NCBI RefSeq assembly: GCF_002849715.1
Contig: NZ_CP018863.1
Span: 3,782,001 to 3,846,000 of the forward strand
Origin: Arthrobacter crystallopoietes
GTDB lineage: Bacteria; Actinomycetota; Actinomycetes; Actinomycetales; Micrococcaceae
Length of the DNA stretch: 64,000 nucleotides
Reading direction: 5' to 3'
Part shown: positions 47,317 to 56,379 of the stretch, in pieces
Layout: every line of letters begins with the position of its first letter
Position numbering within the stretch: position 1 is the stretch's first letter
Notes under the pieces: generated by a model
Database searches by the model: none
The model's input: the letters and a program-made list of their open reading frames with translations, nothing else
What the model was told of the DNA's origin: nothing
Position numbers and translations under genes: made by a program

Positions 47317-48944
47317 TGGAGCTCGAGATCCTGGACTACCGGTATCCGGGCCACGAGGCACCGGCGCTCTCCGGGGTGCGGCTGTCGGTGGCGCCCGCCT
47401 CGCTGACCCTGGTCGCCGGTGGTTCCGGCAGCGGCAAGAGCACGCTGGCCGGGATCATGGCCGGGCATCTGCCCGGCCGGACCGGCGGGCAGCTGACCGG
47501 GTCCGTCAGCCTTGCAGGCCAAACCCTGGAGTACGACGGCGGGACGCAGCCTCACGTCGTTGACCTGCGGCAGTGGGTACGGCATGTAGCCTACGTACCC
47601 CAGGACGCCCGCTCCTACCTCTCCATGGTGCGTTCCACTGTGGAGGAAGAGTTGGCCTTCGGCCTGGAGAATGCGGGTGTGCCCCGGGCCGAGATGGCGG
47701 CACGGATCCGGTCCATCGCCGGGCGGTTCGGCCTCGGCCCGTTGCTGGAGCATGATCCCGCCCGGCTCTCCGGCGGACAGGAGCGGCTGGTTGCCATAGC
47801 CGCAGCGGCCGTTACTGATGCCGGCGTGCTGGTGCTGGATGAACCGCTTGCCGGTCTGGACGAGACTGCCGCGGCCCGGGTGGCAGCAATGGTGACGGGC
47901 CTGCGGGACGCTGGCACCGCCGTCGTTATCCTGACTTCTGTCCTGGACGCCCGGTTCTTCGACGCCGGCCAGGCGCTGCTGCTGGAGAACGGCCAGAGTG
48001 TGGCCGAAGGCATGTCTGCGGTCCGGGAGCGTGCGGCATCGGCCGGAGTCGTGGTTTCCGGCGTCTCGGCGGCGGCATGGGGCGGCGCCAGCAGCCCGTC
48101 GGAACATGCTGCAAGGTCAGCGACGGATGTCCCTCTGGGAAGCAGGCCGGCGGAGCCAGAAAGCACAGACGGCGCCGTACTGCGCTACCGGAACGTCGAA
48201 TTCAGCTACCCTGATCCGGACCATGGCCGGCGGCGGGCAAAACTGTTCCGCCGGCGCCCCGGTAAGGGTCCCGGCGGATCAGGCCCTGCGCTCAAAGGAG
48301 GGTTGCTGGACTCCGTCAGTTTCGCGGTGCATCCGGGTGAGTGCGTTGCCTTGACCGGGCCGAACGGAACCGGCAAAACGACGCTGCTGAAGATGGCCCT
48401 GGGCCTGATCGTCCCTGATACGGGAAGCGTTTCGGTGGCTGGCCGGGACACGGCGGAAGCTTCGGTGGGGCAGCTCGCGAAGACAGCCGGGCTGCTGTTC
48501 CAGAACCCGGCGGACCAGCTGTTCGAGCGGTCCGTCTATCATGAAGTCGCTTTTGGCCCGCCGGGTTCGCGGCCGAATCCGGAAGTTGTCCGTCAGGCAC
48601 TGGACGCGTGCGGCCTGAACGGGTTCGAGGACGAGCATCCGTACGAGCTGCCGGTCTCCCGGCGGCGGCTGGTCGCCCTGGCGACGGTGCTGGCGCGCCG
48701 GCCCGCCTTGCTGGTGCTGGACGAGCCGACGGTGTCCCTGGACGGGCACGGCAGGAAGCTGCTGGGCAGGATCCTGGCGGCGGCGACAGCCGGCGGGGGA
48801 GCCGTCCTGCTGTCCACGCACGACAAGGAGTTCGCACGCGCGCATTGCCAGCGGGTGGTGGAACTGGGGCGGCAGCAGGCGCTTCGGCACACAGCTACCG
48901 CCCCGGAGGGCGTCAGCGCCCCGGATGGAACTTCCGTCCGTTGA
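47316..48944 (+). CDS. ecfA: Fused dual ECF transporter ATPase (EcfA-EcfA')
   Basis: A 542-residue protein with two ABC ATPase halves in one chain. Half 1: Walker A GGSGSGKST, signature LSGGQERLVAIA, Walker B VLVLDEPLAGLD. Half 2, from about residue 290: Walker A GPNGTGKTT, Q-loop FQNPADQLFERSVYHEVAFGP, Walker B LLVLDEPTVSLD, but in place of the signature it has ELPVSRRRLVALA, without the canonical SGGQ. So one composite ATP site may be degenerate. The basic linker (RRRAKLFRRRPGKG) is unusual. ATG 47316 overlaps the EcfT stop. The 3' end overlaps fadB by 32 bp, convergent. Confidence 0.88.
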   Translation: MELEILDYRYPGHEAPALSGVRLSVAPASLTLVAGGSGSGKSTLAGIMAGHLPGRTGGQLTGSVSLAGQTLEYDGGTQPHVVDLRQWVRHVAYVPQDARSYLSMVRSTVEEELAFGLENAGVPRAEMAARIRSIAGRFGLGPLLEHDPARLSGGQERLVAIAAAAVTDAGVLVLDEPLAGLDETAAARVAAMVTGLRDAGTAVVILTSVLDARFFDAGQALLLENGQSVAEGMSAVRERAASAGVVVSGVSAAAWGGASSPSEHAARSATDVPLGSRPAEPESTDGAVLRYRNVEFSYPDPDHGRRRAKLFRRRPGKGPGGSGPALKGGLLDSVSFAVHPGECVALTGPNGTGKTTLLKMALGLIVPDTGSVSVAGRDTAEASVGQLAKTAGLLFQNPADQLFERSVYHEVAFGPPGSRPNPEVVRQALDACGLNGFEDEHPYELPVSRRRLVALATVLARRPALLVLDEPTVSLDGHGRKLLGRILAAATAGGGAVLLSTHDKEFARAHCQRVVELGRQQALRHTATAPEGVSAPDGTSVR

Positions 48945-51042
48945 CCCGCTCCGCTGCCCCCACCTGATCGAGGTACGGCGTGATGCCGCCCAGATGCATC
49001 GGCCAGCCGGCGCCGGTGATCATGCACAGATCGATGTCCTCGGGGCCGGCTACCACGCCTTCTTCGAGCATGAGGCCGATCTCTTCGGCCAAGGCATCCT
49101 GGGTGGTGCGTAGCAGTTCCTCGCCGGTGACCGGGTAATTGCCGAACTGCAGCAGGTCCAGGGTGTCCTGCGGGATATGCGTGCTGCCGTCCTCGGCTGT
49201 CTCCCAGAGGGACGTTTTGCCGGCATCGATCAGGCGCTGCTGGTTGGCCGAGACATGGAAACGCTCTCCGAAGGCTGCGTGCAGTGATTCCTGCACGTGC
49301 TGGGCCACCGGGAGGCCGACCATGGCCAGGAGCGTGAACGGGGTCATCGGCAGACCCATCGGCCGCAGTGCCTCGTCGGCTGTCTTGGCGTCCGTTCCGG
49401 CGTCGAAAGCCCGGCTGACTTCACCCATGAGCCGCAGCAGCACACGGTTGACCACGAAGGCGGCGGCATCCTGGACCAGGACCGGCGTCTTCTTCAGCTC
49501 TTTGGCCAGCGCGAAAGCGGTTGCCAGGACCGCCTCCTTGGTCTTTGGCACGCGGACAATCTCCAGCAGTGGCATGAGCGCCACGGGATTGAAGAAATGG
49601 AACCCGACCAGCCGCTCCGGATGCTTCAGATCCGCGGCCATCTCCGTCACCGACAGGGACGAGGTATTGGTCGCCAGAATACAGTCGGGTGACACGACGG
49701 CTTCTACTTCCGCGAACACCTGCTTTTTCACCCCGAGTTCTTCGAACACCGCTTCAATGACGAAGTCGGCGTCGAAGAACGCGTCCTTCGTGACGGAGCC
49801 CATGACGAGGGCTTTGGTACGGTTGGCAGCAGCGGCGGACAGGCGCTTCCTGGCGAGCAGCTTGTCTACCTCGGCGTGGACATACGCCACACCTTTGTCC
49901 ACCCTGGCCTGGTCAATGTCCGTCAGCACCACCGGCACCTTGAGCTGGCGGGCGAAGAGCAGCGCCAGCTGGCTTGCCATCAGCCCGGCACCCACGACGC
50001 CGACCTTGGTCACCGGCCGGGCGAGCTTCTTGTCCGGGGCGCCTGCCGGCCGCTTTGACCGCCGCTGGATGAGATCGAGGAAAGCGTAGACGGTATTGCG
50101 GAAATGCGGAGTCTGCATCAGTTCGGTCAGCGTTTCTACCTCGGCCGCGGCCGATTCCTGCTGGGTCCAGTCCCTGCCTTGTTCCAGCAGATCCAGCAGC
50201 TTCCCCGGCGCGGGGGCTGCGTTGGACGTCTTGGCCTCCACAAAGATGCGGCCCTTGGCGACGGCGGCGTCCCAGTCGGCGTCGTCGTAATTGGCTTTGC
50301 CGGCGCGACGTTCCTTCACCGCTTGGAGGGTCTGGGCGTCGCCGGCAATGATCTTCCCGGCCCAGGCCAGCGACTGCTCGAGAAAATCCGCGGGTTCGAA
50401 CAGGGCGTCCGCGACGCCCAGTTCGTATGCGGCCGTGCCGTTGAGCATCTTGTTGTTGCTCAGCGCATTGTCGATCATGACCTTCACGGCATTCTGCGGG
50501 CCGATCAGCCGCGGTAACCTGTACACACCGCCCCAGCCCGGCACCAGGCCCAGGAACGCTTCCGGCAGGCTGATGCCGTTGGCACCGCTGGACACCGTCC
50601 GGTAATGGGCCGCAAGGGCAATTTCGAGACCGCCGCCCATCGCCGCACCGTTGATGAACGCAAAGGTGGGGACCTCCATACCGTTCAGGACGCCGTAGAC
50701 CTCATGGCCGAGCTGTGCCAGCCGGCGGCTGGACTCGGCGTCCTGCAGCGAGCCGACGGCGGACAAATCCGCGCCGGCCACCAGGTAATACGGTTTGCCC
50801 GTGACCGCGACGGCGTCGATCTCGCCTCGGCCGGCGCGTTCGCGCAGCCCTTCCAGCGCGAGGCCGAGTTCGACCAGGGTGTTGGGTCCGAGGGTGGTGG
50901 GTTTCGAATGGTCGAGGTCATTGTCCAGTGTCAGCAGGGCCAGCGTGGCTCCGCCGGGCAGGCGCACGTCGCGGACGTAGGAGTGCGTGACCGTCTCGTC
51001 CGGAAAAAGCCGGGCCAGCGACTGGAAATCTGCGGTGCTCAT
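48913..51042 (-). CDS. fadB: Multifunctional fatty-acid oxidation protein (enoyl-CoA hydratase / 3-hydroxyacyl-CoA dehydrogenase)
   Basis: The two middle steps of beta-oxidation, 709 residues. N-terminal crotonase fold (about 1-290: AAMGGGLEIALAAHYR and LPEAFLGLVPGWGGVYRLP hold the oxyanion and catalytic Glu regions). Dehydrogenase domain (about 335-709): GVVGAGLMASQLALLFARQ binds NAD, TNTSSLSVTEMAADL and GFHFFNPVALMPLLEIV follow. ATG 51042 is set by AAAGGACC and overlaps the fadA stop by 4 bp, so the pair is translationally coupled. Confidence 0.94.
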   Translation of the reverse strand: MSTADFQSLARLFPDETVTHSYVRDVRLPGGATLALLTLDNDLDHSKPTTLGPNTLVELGLALEGLRERAGRGEIDAVAVTGKPYYLVAGADLSAVGSLQDAESSRRLAQLGHEVYGVLNGMEVPTFAFINGAAMGGGLEIALAAHYRTVSSGANGISLPEAFLGLVPGWGGVYRLPRLIGPQNAVKVMIDNALSNNKMLNGTAAYELGVADALFEPADFLEQSLAWAGKIIAGDAQTLQAVKERRAGKANYDDADWDAAVAKGRIFVEAKTSNAAPAPGKLLDLLEQGRDWTQQESAAAEVETLTELMQTPHFRNTVYAFLDLIQRRSKRPAGAPDKKLARPVTKVGVVGAGLMASQLALLFARQLKVPVVLTDIDQARVDKGVAYVHAEVDKLLARKRLSAAAANRTKALVMGSVTKDAFFDADFVIEAVFEELGVKKQVFAEVEAVVSPDCILATNTSSLSVTEMAADLKHPERLVGFHFFNPVALMPLLEIVRVPKTKEAVLATAFALAKELKKTPVLVQDAAAFVVNRVLLRLMGEVSRAFDAGTDAKTADEALRPMGLPMTPFTLLAMVGLPVAQHVQESLHAAFGERFHVSANQQRLIDAGKTSLWETAEDGSTHIPQDTLDLLQFGNYPVTGEELLRTTQDALAEEIGLMLEEGVVAGPEDIDLCMITGAGWPMHLGGITPYLDQVGAAERVNGRKFHPGR

Positions 51043-52310
51043 GCGAGGTCCTTTCCTGAAGTGCCGGAAACGGCGGCTGCGGTGCTGCTGCGCAGGCTGT
51101 AATCCTGATGGTGCGGGTTCTCCCAGATGACCGCGGCGCCCATGCCCAGGCCGATGCACATGGTGGTCAGTCCGTAGCGCACGCCTGGATCTTCTTCGAA
51201 CTGCCGCGCCAACTGGGTCATGAGCCGCACGCCGGAGGAGGCCAGCGGGTGTCCGACGGCGATGGCGCCGCCGTACCGGTTGACGCGGTCATCGTCCTCG
51301 GCGATGCCGAAGTGGTCCAGGAAGGAGAGTACCTGCACGGCGAAGGCTTCGTTGATCTCGAACAGACCGATGTCGGCAATGTCCAGCCCTGATTGCTTGA
51401 GCGCCTTTTCGCTGGCGGGAACCGGACCAATGCCCATCACTTCGGGCTCGACGCCGGCGAAGGCGAAGGAGACCAGCCGCATCCTGGCCGGCAGCCCAAG
51501 TTCGGCAGCCGTTTCGGCCGATGCCAGCAGCGCCGCCGTGGCGCCGTCGTTCAACCCAGCCGCATTACCGGCGGTCACCCGGCCATGGGCACGGAACGGG
51601 GTGCGCAGCCCGGCCAGCTCCTCAACCGTTGTTTCGGGGCGCGGCGGCTGGTCCGCGGTGTGCAGGTCCCAGCCCTGTCCCGGCTTTTTGGCGGCAACCG
51701 GCACCAGATCCGGCTGGATCCGGTTGCCGGCATAGGCGGCGGCGAGCTTCCGTTGGCTGGCCGCCGCGTAGCTGTCGGACCGCTCCTTGGTGACCGCAGG
51801 GAAGCGGTCGTGCAGGTTTTCCGCCGTGTTCCCCATGTTCAGCGCGGCGGGATCCACCAGCCGTTCGGACAGGAACCGAGGGTTGGGGTCGGCGCCCTGT
51901 CCCATCGGGTGGTTGCCCATATGCTCGACACCGCCGGCAATTACGACGTCGTAAGCACCGAAGGCGATCCCGCTGGCCGTCGTCGTCACGGCGGTCAGGG
52001 CCCCGGCGCACATCCTGTCGATGGCGAAACCCGGGACGCTCTTGGGCAGGCCCGCGAGCAGCGCCGCGGTGCGGCCAATGGTCAGGGCCTGGTCCCCGGT
52101 CTGGGTTGTGGCGGCGATGGCCACGTCATCGATCCGGGCCGCCGGCAGTGACGGATTGCGGCGCAGCAGTTCGCGGATGCATTTGACCACCAGGTCATCG
52201 GCGCGGGTTTCTGCGTAGATTCCCTTCTCGCCTGCCTTGCCGAAGGGCGTTCGGACGCCGTCGACGAAGACGACCTCCCTCAACTGCCGGGCGGGACTCG
52301 TAGCGCTCAC
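51039..52310 (-). CDS. fadA: Acetyl-CoA acyltransferase (3-ketoacyl-CoA thiolase)
   Basis: The last step of beta-oxidation, 423 residues. The acylated Cys lies in FAIDRMCAGALTAV, then GGVEHMGNHPMG. The catalytic His is in GGAIAVGHPLASSG and the second Cys in TTMCIGLGMGAAV. GTG 52310 is chosen because GAGGAG is 7 nt upstream and the family N-terminus (REVVFVDGVRTPFG) follows closely. The operon fadA-fadB is preceded by a perfect 24-bp palindrome. Confidence 0.94.
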   Translation of the reverse strand: MSATSPARQLREVVFVDGVRTPFGKAGEKGIYAETRADDLVVKCIRELLRRNPSLPAARIDDVAIAATTQTGDQALTIGRTAALLAGLPKSVPGFAIDRMCAGALTAVTTTASGIAFGAYDVVIAGGVEHMGNHPMGQGADPNPRFLSERLVDPAALNMGNTAENLHDRFPAVTKERSDSYAAASQRKLAAAYAGNRIQPDLVPVAAKKPGQGWDLHTADQPPRPETTVEELAGLRTPFRAHGRVTAGNAAGLNDGATAALLASAETAAELGLPARMRLVSFAFAGVEPEVMGIGPVPASEKALKQSGLDIADIGLFEINEAFAVQVLSFLDHFGIAEDDDRVNRYGGAIAVGHPLASSGVRLMTQLARQFEEDPGVRYGLTTMCIGLGMGAAVIWENPHHQDYSLRSSTAAAVSGTSGKDLA

Positions 52311-52355
52311 CAAGGAACTCCTCTTTGAGATGTGGGACACAAACAACTGCCAACA

Positions 52356-52379
52356 TTATGTTACTTATGAGTAACATAA
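52356..52379. promoter_or_regulatory. Perfect palindromic operator upstream of fadAB
   Basis: Arms TTATGTTACT (52356-52365) and AGTAACATAA (52370-52379) with a 4-bp spacer (TATG), 46 bp upstream of the fadA start. The size and symmetry fit a TetR/AcrR-type regulator of fatty-acid degradation. A -10-like CATAAT on the minus strand overlaps the promoter-proximal arm, so binding would block transcription. No regulator gene is adjacent. Confidence 0.7.
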
Positions 52380-52427
52380 GCGGCAAGCCGGGGAATGTCC
52401 TTGGTTCTCGCGGGAGGTGCCGGGCTA

Positions 52428-53774
52428 TCAGCGTTTACGGGAGCCCGTCTTCGGGTCCGCTTCGTCGGCCTTCGGCTTGCGTTCAGCCAAAGGCTCGGGG
52501 TGGAGGAACGCCTCGGTTATCACCGGCACGGCCAGTTCGCGTTGCCAGTTTCGTGCGCCCAGGTCGCGCAGGGCTTCGGCAATGGAGCCGGCGGTCACCG
52601 GTGTCGGAGGGCGCCAGGCTATCCGGCGTAAATAGTCCGGCGTCAGCAGGTTTTCCACCGGCATCTGCAGCTCCTCGGCCAAGGCGGCCAGCCGGGGCTT
52701 GGCCGTCTGCAGCCGGGCTGCGGCGGCCGGATCCTTGTCCGCCCACACGCGGGGCGGCGGCGGAGCGTTGGTCGGCATGTGCAGTTCCGGCAGTTTTTCG
52801 AGGCGCCGGGCGGCATCGATGCAGCGGAGCCAGCGGGGGGCCTCGCGCTGGGCGGCACGGCCGTGGAAGCCGTTTACCGCCAGCAGCTGCGGTACCGTTG
52901 CCGGCATTGCCCGTGCCGCCGCGACCATCGCCGAATCCGGAATCAGCCGGCCGGGGGCAACGTCACGTTTTTCGGCCAGCTGCTCGCGTTCCGTCCAGAG
53001 TTCTCGCACCGCGGCGAGCTGGCGGCGGTCGCGGATCTGGTGCAGACCGGATGTGCGTCGCCACGGATCGGTCCTCGGCGCAGCGGGCGGGGCTGCCAGC
53101 AATGCTTCGAATTCCTCTTCGGCAAAGGGCAGTTTCCCTGACTCTTCCAGGGCTGCGACGAGGGCTTCGCGGAGCTCAACGAGCACTTCAACGTCCAGGG
53201 CGGCGTAACGCAGCCATGGCTCCGGCAACGGCCTGGTGGACCAGTCCGCTGCTGAATGTTCTTTGGCCAGCGTGAACCCCAGGAGGTTCTCGATCACCGC
53301 GGCAAGCCCGACGCGGGGCAAGCCGGCGAGCCGGGCAGCGAGCTCGGTGTCGAAGAGCTTGTCCGGCCACATGCCCAGGGCCGCCAGGCACGGCAGGTCC
53401 TGGGTGGCGGCATGCAGGATCCATTCCACCCCGCGCAGCGCGTCGTTGATGACTTCAAGATCGTCGAAGGGTTCCGGGTCGATCAGCCAGGTGCCGGCAC
53501 CTTCGCGGCGCAGCTGCACCAGGAAGGCGCGCTGGCCGTACCGGAAGCCCGATGCGCGCTCCGCGTCGACCGCCACCGGACCGGAACCTGCCGCAAGAGC
53601 CGCGGCGGCACGGTGCAGTCCTGATTGGGTGGAAATGACCAGCGGGACCCCTTCGCGGGGAGCGGTCAGTTCGATCAGTTCGGGAGCGTCTTGCTCCGGT
53701 TCGTCTGAGGCGGTAGCTGTGCTGTCTGCACGGCGGGAAGCCGCGGCAGACGAATCCGAAGTCAAAAACGTCAT
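52428..53774 (-). CDS. rnd: Ribonuclease D (DEDDy exonuclease with HRDC domain)
   Basis: 3'-5' exoribonuclease involved in tRNA and small RNA maturation, 448 residues. Catalytic acids: VAVDAERASGF (Asp, Glu), HAATQDLPCL (Asp), and RYAALDVEVL (Tyr plus Asp of the DEDDy type). HRDC domain at about 230-310. The C-terminal 130 residues are the actinobacterial extension. It is 23 bp downstream of DUF3000, as in M. tuberculosis (Rv2681 next to Rv2680). A TAGACT 9 bp upstream of ATG 53774 may give a near-leaderless transcript. Confidence 0.92.
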   Translation of the reverse strand: MTFLTSDSSAAASRRADSTATASDEPEQDAPELIELTAPREGVPLVISTQSGLHRAAAALAAGSGPVAVDAERASGFRYGQRAFLVQLRREGAGTWLIDPEPFDDLEVINDALRGVEWILHAATQDLPCLAALGMWPDKLFDTELAARLAGLPRVGLAAVIENLLGFTLAKEHSAADWSTRPLPEPWLRYAALDVEVLVELREALVAALEESGKLPFAEEEFEALLAAPPAAPRTDPWRRTSGLHQIRDRRQLAAVRELWTEREQLAEKRDVAPGRLIPDSAMVAAARAMPATVPQLLAVNGFHGRAAQREAPRWLRCIDAARRLEKLPELHMPTNAPPPPRVWADKDPAAAARLQTAKPRLAALAEELQMPVENLLTPDYLRRIAWRPPTPVTAGSIAEALRDLGARNWQRELAVPVITEAFLHPEPLAERKPKADEADPKTGSRKR

Positions 53775-53797
53775 GGTTATACCAGTCTAAGGGCAGG

Positions 53798-54436
53798 TCA
53801 GTTGCGGCGCCGGTTAGGCAGCGACGTGACACCCTCGGGCAGGGGCGGCAAACCGGCAAAGGTGCAGACCATATCGGACCATGCCTCCAGATGGGACTGG
53901 AGGTCCGCGGAGTCCGGCGTCCACGAGGCCCTGAGCTCAATGTCGATCGCGTCCTGGTTATCCGAAAGTGAACCGAAGCTTTCGGAGAGGATCCTGGTGG
54001 CCGTGCCGCCGGCGTTCCGGTACCGGGCGCCGTGATCGTGCAAGGCGTCCAGCAGCCAGGTCCACGCCACGGAACCGAGCAAGGCATCGTTGCCCATCTC
54101 GGCGTCGAGCTCCGCGCGGATGTACGTCACGATGCGGAAGGTCCCGTCCCAAACCGCGGAGCCATCCGGATCATGCAGCAGGATGAAACGGCCGGTTGCG
54201 AGTTCCACGTCTTCGGTTTCCCGGAGGGCGGCGATGACCGGACCGTGCGCGGGACGCGGGCCTGCTGCCGCCGGCTGGATGACCTCGGCGCCGAGTGCCA
54301 CGGCATACGGCGCGAGTCTGGATGGAGCAGGCAGCTCCGCCAGCTTGAGTTCATTGCGGCAGTTAGCCCGGCGCAACGCGGCCAGGGCAGTCAGGAAGTC
54401 CGCGGGTGCCGCGGAGAGATCGCCAATCGCACTCAC
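53798..54436 (-). CDS. DUF3000 family protein
   Basis: A 212-residue actinobacterial protein. FLTALAALRRANCRNELKLAELPAPSRLAPYA is split between conserved helices, followed by RFILLHDPDGSAVWDGTFRIVTYIRAELDAEMG and the C-terminal ELRASWTPDSADLQSHLEAW. It is conserved beside RNase D. GTG 54436 directly abuts GGGAGG, too close for a normal ribosome site, and TTTAAT lies 8 bp upstream, so a leaderless mRNA is likely. Function unknown. Confidence 0.88.
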   Translation of the reverse strand: MSAIGDLSAAPADFLTALAALRRANCRNELKLAELPAPSRLAPYAVALGAEVIQPAAAGPRPAHGPVIAALRETEDVELATGRFILLHDPDGSAVWDGTFRIVTYIRAELDAEMGNDALLGSVAWTWLLDALHDHGARYRNAGGTATRILSESFGSLSDNQDAIDIELRASWTPDSADLQSHLEAWSDMVCTFAGLPPLPEGVTSLPNRRRN

Positions 54437-54498
54437 CCTCCCAGATTAAAACCGTCCGGGGTGCCCGGAACGCTAGGCGCGCCGTTGGTGCCGGATCG

Positions 54499-55569
54499 TT
54501 ATGCGCCCAGCTCGTTCCGGATGGCCGCGGCGAAAGCATCGATATCTTCCTCAGTGGTATCGAAGGAACACATCCAGCGGACCTCGCCCCGTGACTCGTC
54601 CCAGTCGTAGAAGCGGAACTGCTGCCGCAGCCGGTCTGCCGCTCCGGCGGGCAGGGCAGCGAACACCGCGTTGGCCTGGGTCGGCTGGGTAGGCGTCACG
54701 CCGTCGATGCCTTCCACCGCGGAACGGAGCCGCGCGGCCATGGCATTGGCATGCGCTGCCGAACGCAGCCACAGGTCGCCGTCGAGCAGGGCCAGGAACT
54801 GGGCGGAGATGAAGCGCATCTTGGAGGCAAGCTGCATGTTCATCTTCCGCAGGTACGTCATGCCGTGGGATGCCTCGGGGTTCAGGACCACCACGCATTC
54901 ACCGAACAGCAGCCCGTTCTTCGTGCCGCCGAAGGAGAGGATGTCGACGCCGGCGTCGGTGGTGAAGGTGCGCAGATCCGTTCCCAGTGCGGCGGCGGCA
55001 TTCGCCAGCCGCGCTCCGTCCATATGCACCTTCATGCCGTGGCCGTGGGCATGCTCGGCGATGGTACGGATTTCGTCAACGGAGTACAGCGTGCCCAGTT
55101 CGGTGCTTTGGGTGATCGATACGGCCAGCGGCTGAGCCCGGTGCTCGTCGCCCCAGCCCCAGGCCTCCCTGTCGATCAGTTCCGGCGTGAGTTTGCCGTC
55201 GCCAGTGGGCACGGGGAGCAGCTTGATGCCGCCCACGCGTTCCGGCGCACCGTTTTCGTCCACGTTGATGTGCGCGGTCGAGGCGCAGACCACGGCCCCC
55301 CAGCGCGGCAGCAGGGACTGCAGGCTGAGGACGTTGGCGCCGGTGCCGTTGAAGACCGGAAAGGCCTGGGCCTGCTCGCCGAAATGGGAGGCCATGACTT
55401 CCTGCAGCCTGGCCGTGTAGCCGTCATCGCCGTACGCCACCTGATGTCCGCCGTTGGCATGCGCGAGCGCGGTGAGTACTTCCGGGTGGACGCCCGAGTA
55501 GTTATCCGACGCGAAGCCGCGCACGGACTGGTCGTGCAGGGAAGCGGACAGCAGCGAGGAGTCATTCAC
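54499..55569 (-). CDS. Low-specificity threonine aldolase (PLP beta-eliminating lyase family)
   Basis: A 356-residue PLP enzyme that cleaves L-threonine/allo-threonine to glycine and acetaldehyde. Landmarks: FASDNYSGVHPEVLTALAHAN, FNGTGANVLSLQSLL, VHMDGARLANAAAALG (PLP-binding Asp) and the Schiff-base Lys in DILSFGGTKNGLLFGE. GTG 55569 has AAGGA 11 nt upstream. It is third in the DUF6421-SDR-aldolase run (48-bp gap after the SDR), so it may be co-transcribed. Confidence 0.92.
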   Translation of the reverse strand: MNDSSLLSASLHDQSVRGFASDNYSGVHPEVLTALAHANGGHQVAYGDDGYTARLQEVMASHFGEQAQAFPVFNGTGANVLSLQSLLPRWGAVVCASTAHINVDENGAPERVGGIKLLPVPTGDGKLTPELIDREAWGWGDEHRAQPLAVSITQSTELGTLYSVDEIRTIAEHAHGHGMKVHMDGARLANAAAALGTDLRTFTTDAGVDILSFGGTKNGLLFGECVVVLNPEASHGMTYLRKMNMQLASKMRFISAQFLALLDGDLWLRSAAHANAMAARLRSAVEGIDGVTPTQPTQANAVFAALPAGAADRLRQQFRFYDWDESRGEVRWMCSFDTTEEDIDAFAAAIRNELGA

Positions 55570-55617
55570 AGTAGATATATTCCTTTTCCGGTGGGAGGAA
55601 GTTGCGGTCGGCGGTGT

Positions 55618-56379
55618 TTAGACGAGCGGGATGCGCCGGCCATTGATTTCGGCCGCCGGCCTGCCGAACAAATTCTTCACGGCTGTGGCCAGGTCCGCAA
55701 CGTCGGTGAACCCCGTGAACGGCTTTTCCGGATTCCCGGCGCGCATCCGGTCATCCACCAGCGCCTTAATGACAAGTACGACGGCGGCCGAATGCTCAGC
55801 TTCGGACGTCTCGTTCGCGCCGGGGCCGGCTGCCTGGTCGCGACGGAACCCGTCCGCCACGGAAAACATCCAGCTTTCGGCGGCGGCCTTGGCCGCGGCG
55901 TAGTTGGCGCCGCCGGCGGTGGGGGAGCCCACCGCGGTGGCGGAGACGATGACCGCCCTGCCGTGGGGCGACGCGGCCAGGTCGTCATAGAAGGCGCGCG
56001 TGGTGTTGCGCAGGGTGGTGACCAGGTTCCGGTGCAGGAAGTCCCAGTCCTCGTCGGTCTGCCCGGCGATACCCTTGCCGCCGCGCCAGCCGCCCACCAA
56101 ATGGACCAGCCCGTCGATGCTCCCGGCTTCGGCAGCAACCCGTTCTGCCAGATCCCGGACAGCCACCGCGTCGGCGAGGTCGCAGGCAAAGGTGAGCACG
56201 CCGTCGTCGTTCGCATAGGCGCTTTGCAGATGTTCGGGATTGCTGCCGACAGCGATCACCTGCGCGCCGGCTGCGCGCAGGGCTGCGGAAACGGCCTGCC
56301 CCGAGGCGCCGGACGCGCCCGCCACCAGGACGCGCAGCCCCGACGGGATACCGGAACCTGTGCTGGGGAATTCGCTCAT
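55618..56379 (-). CDS. SDR-family NAD(P)-dependent oxidoreductase
   Basis: A 253-residue short-chain dehydrogenase. Cofactor motif VAGASGASGQAVSAAL, strand LVHLVGGWRGG and the catalytic YAAAKAAAESW (Tyr-Lys) with Ser in VIVSATAVGSP. ATG 56379 overlaps the DUF6421 stop by 4 bp. Substrate unknown. The coupling to DUF6421 is conserved enough in related genomes to suggest a shared pathway (inference). Confidence 0.9.
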   Translation of the reverse strand: MSEFPSTGSGIPSGLRVLVAGASGASGQAVSAALRAAGAQVIAVGSNPEHLQSAYANDDGVLTFACDLADAVAVRDLAERVAAEAGSIDGLVHLVGGWRGGKGIAGQTDEDWDFLHRNLVTTLRNTTRAFYDDLAASPHGRAVIVSATAVGSPTAGGANYAAAKAAAESWMFSVADGFRRDQAAGPGANETSEAEHSAAVVLVIKALVDDRMRAGNPEKPFTGFTDVADLATAVKNLFGRPAAEINGRRIPLV

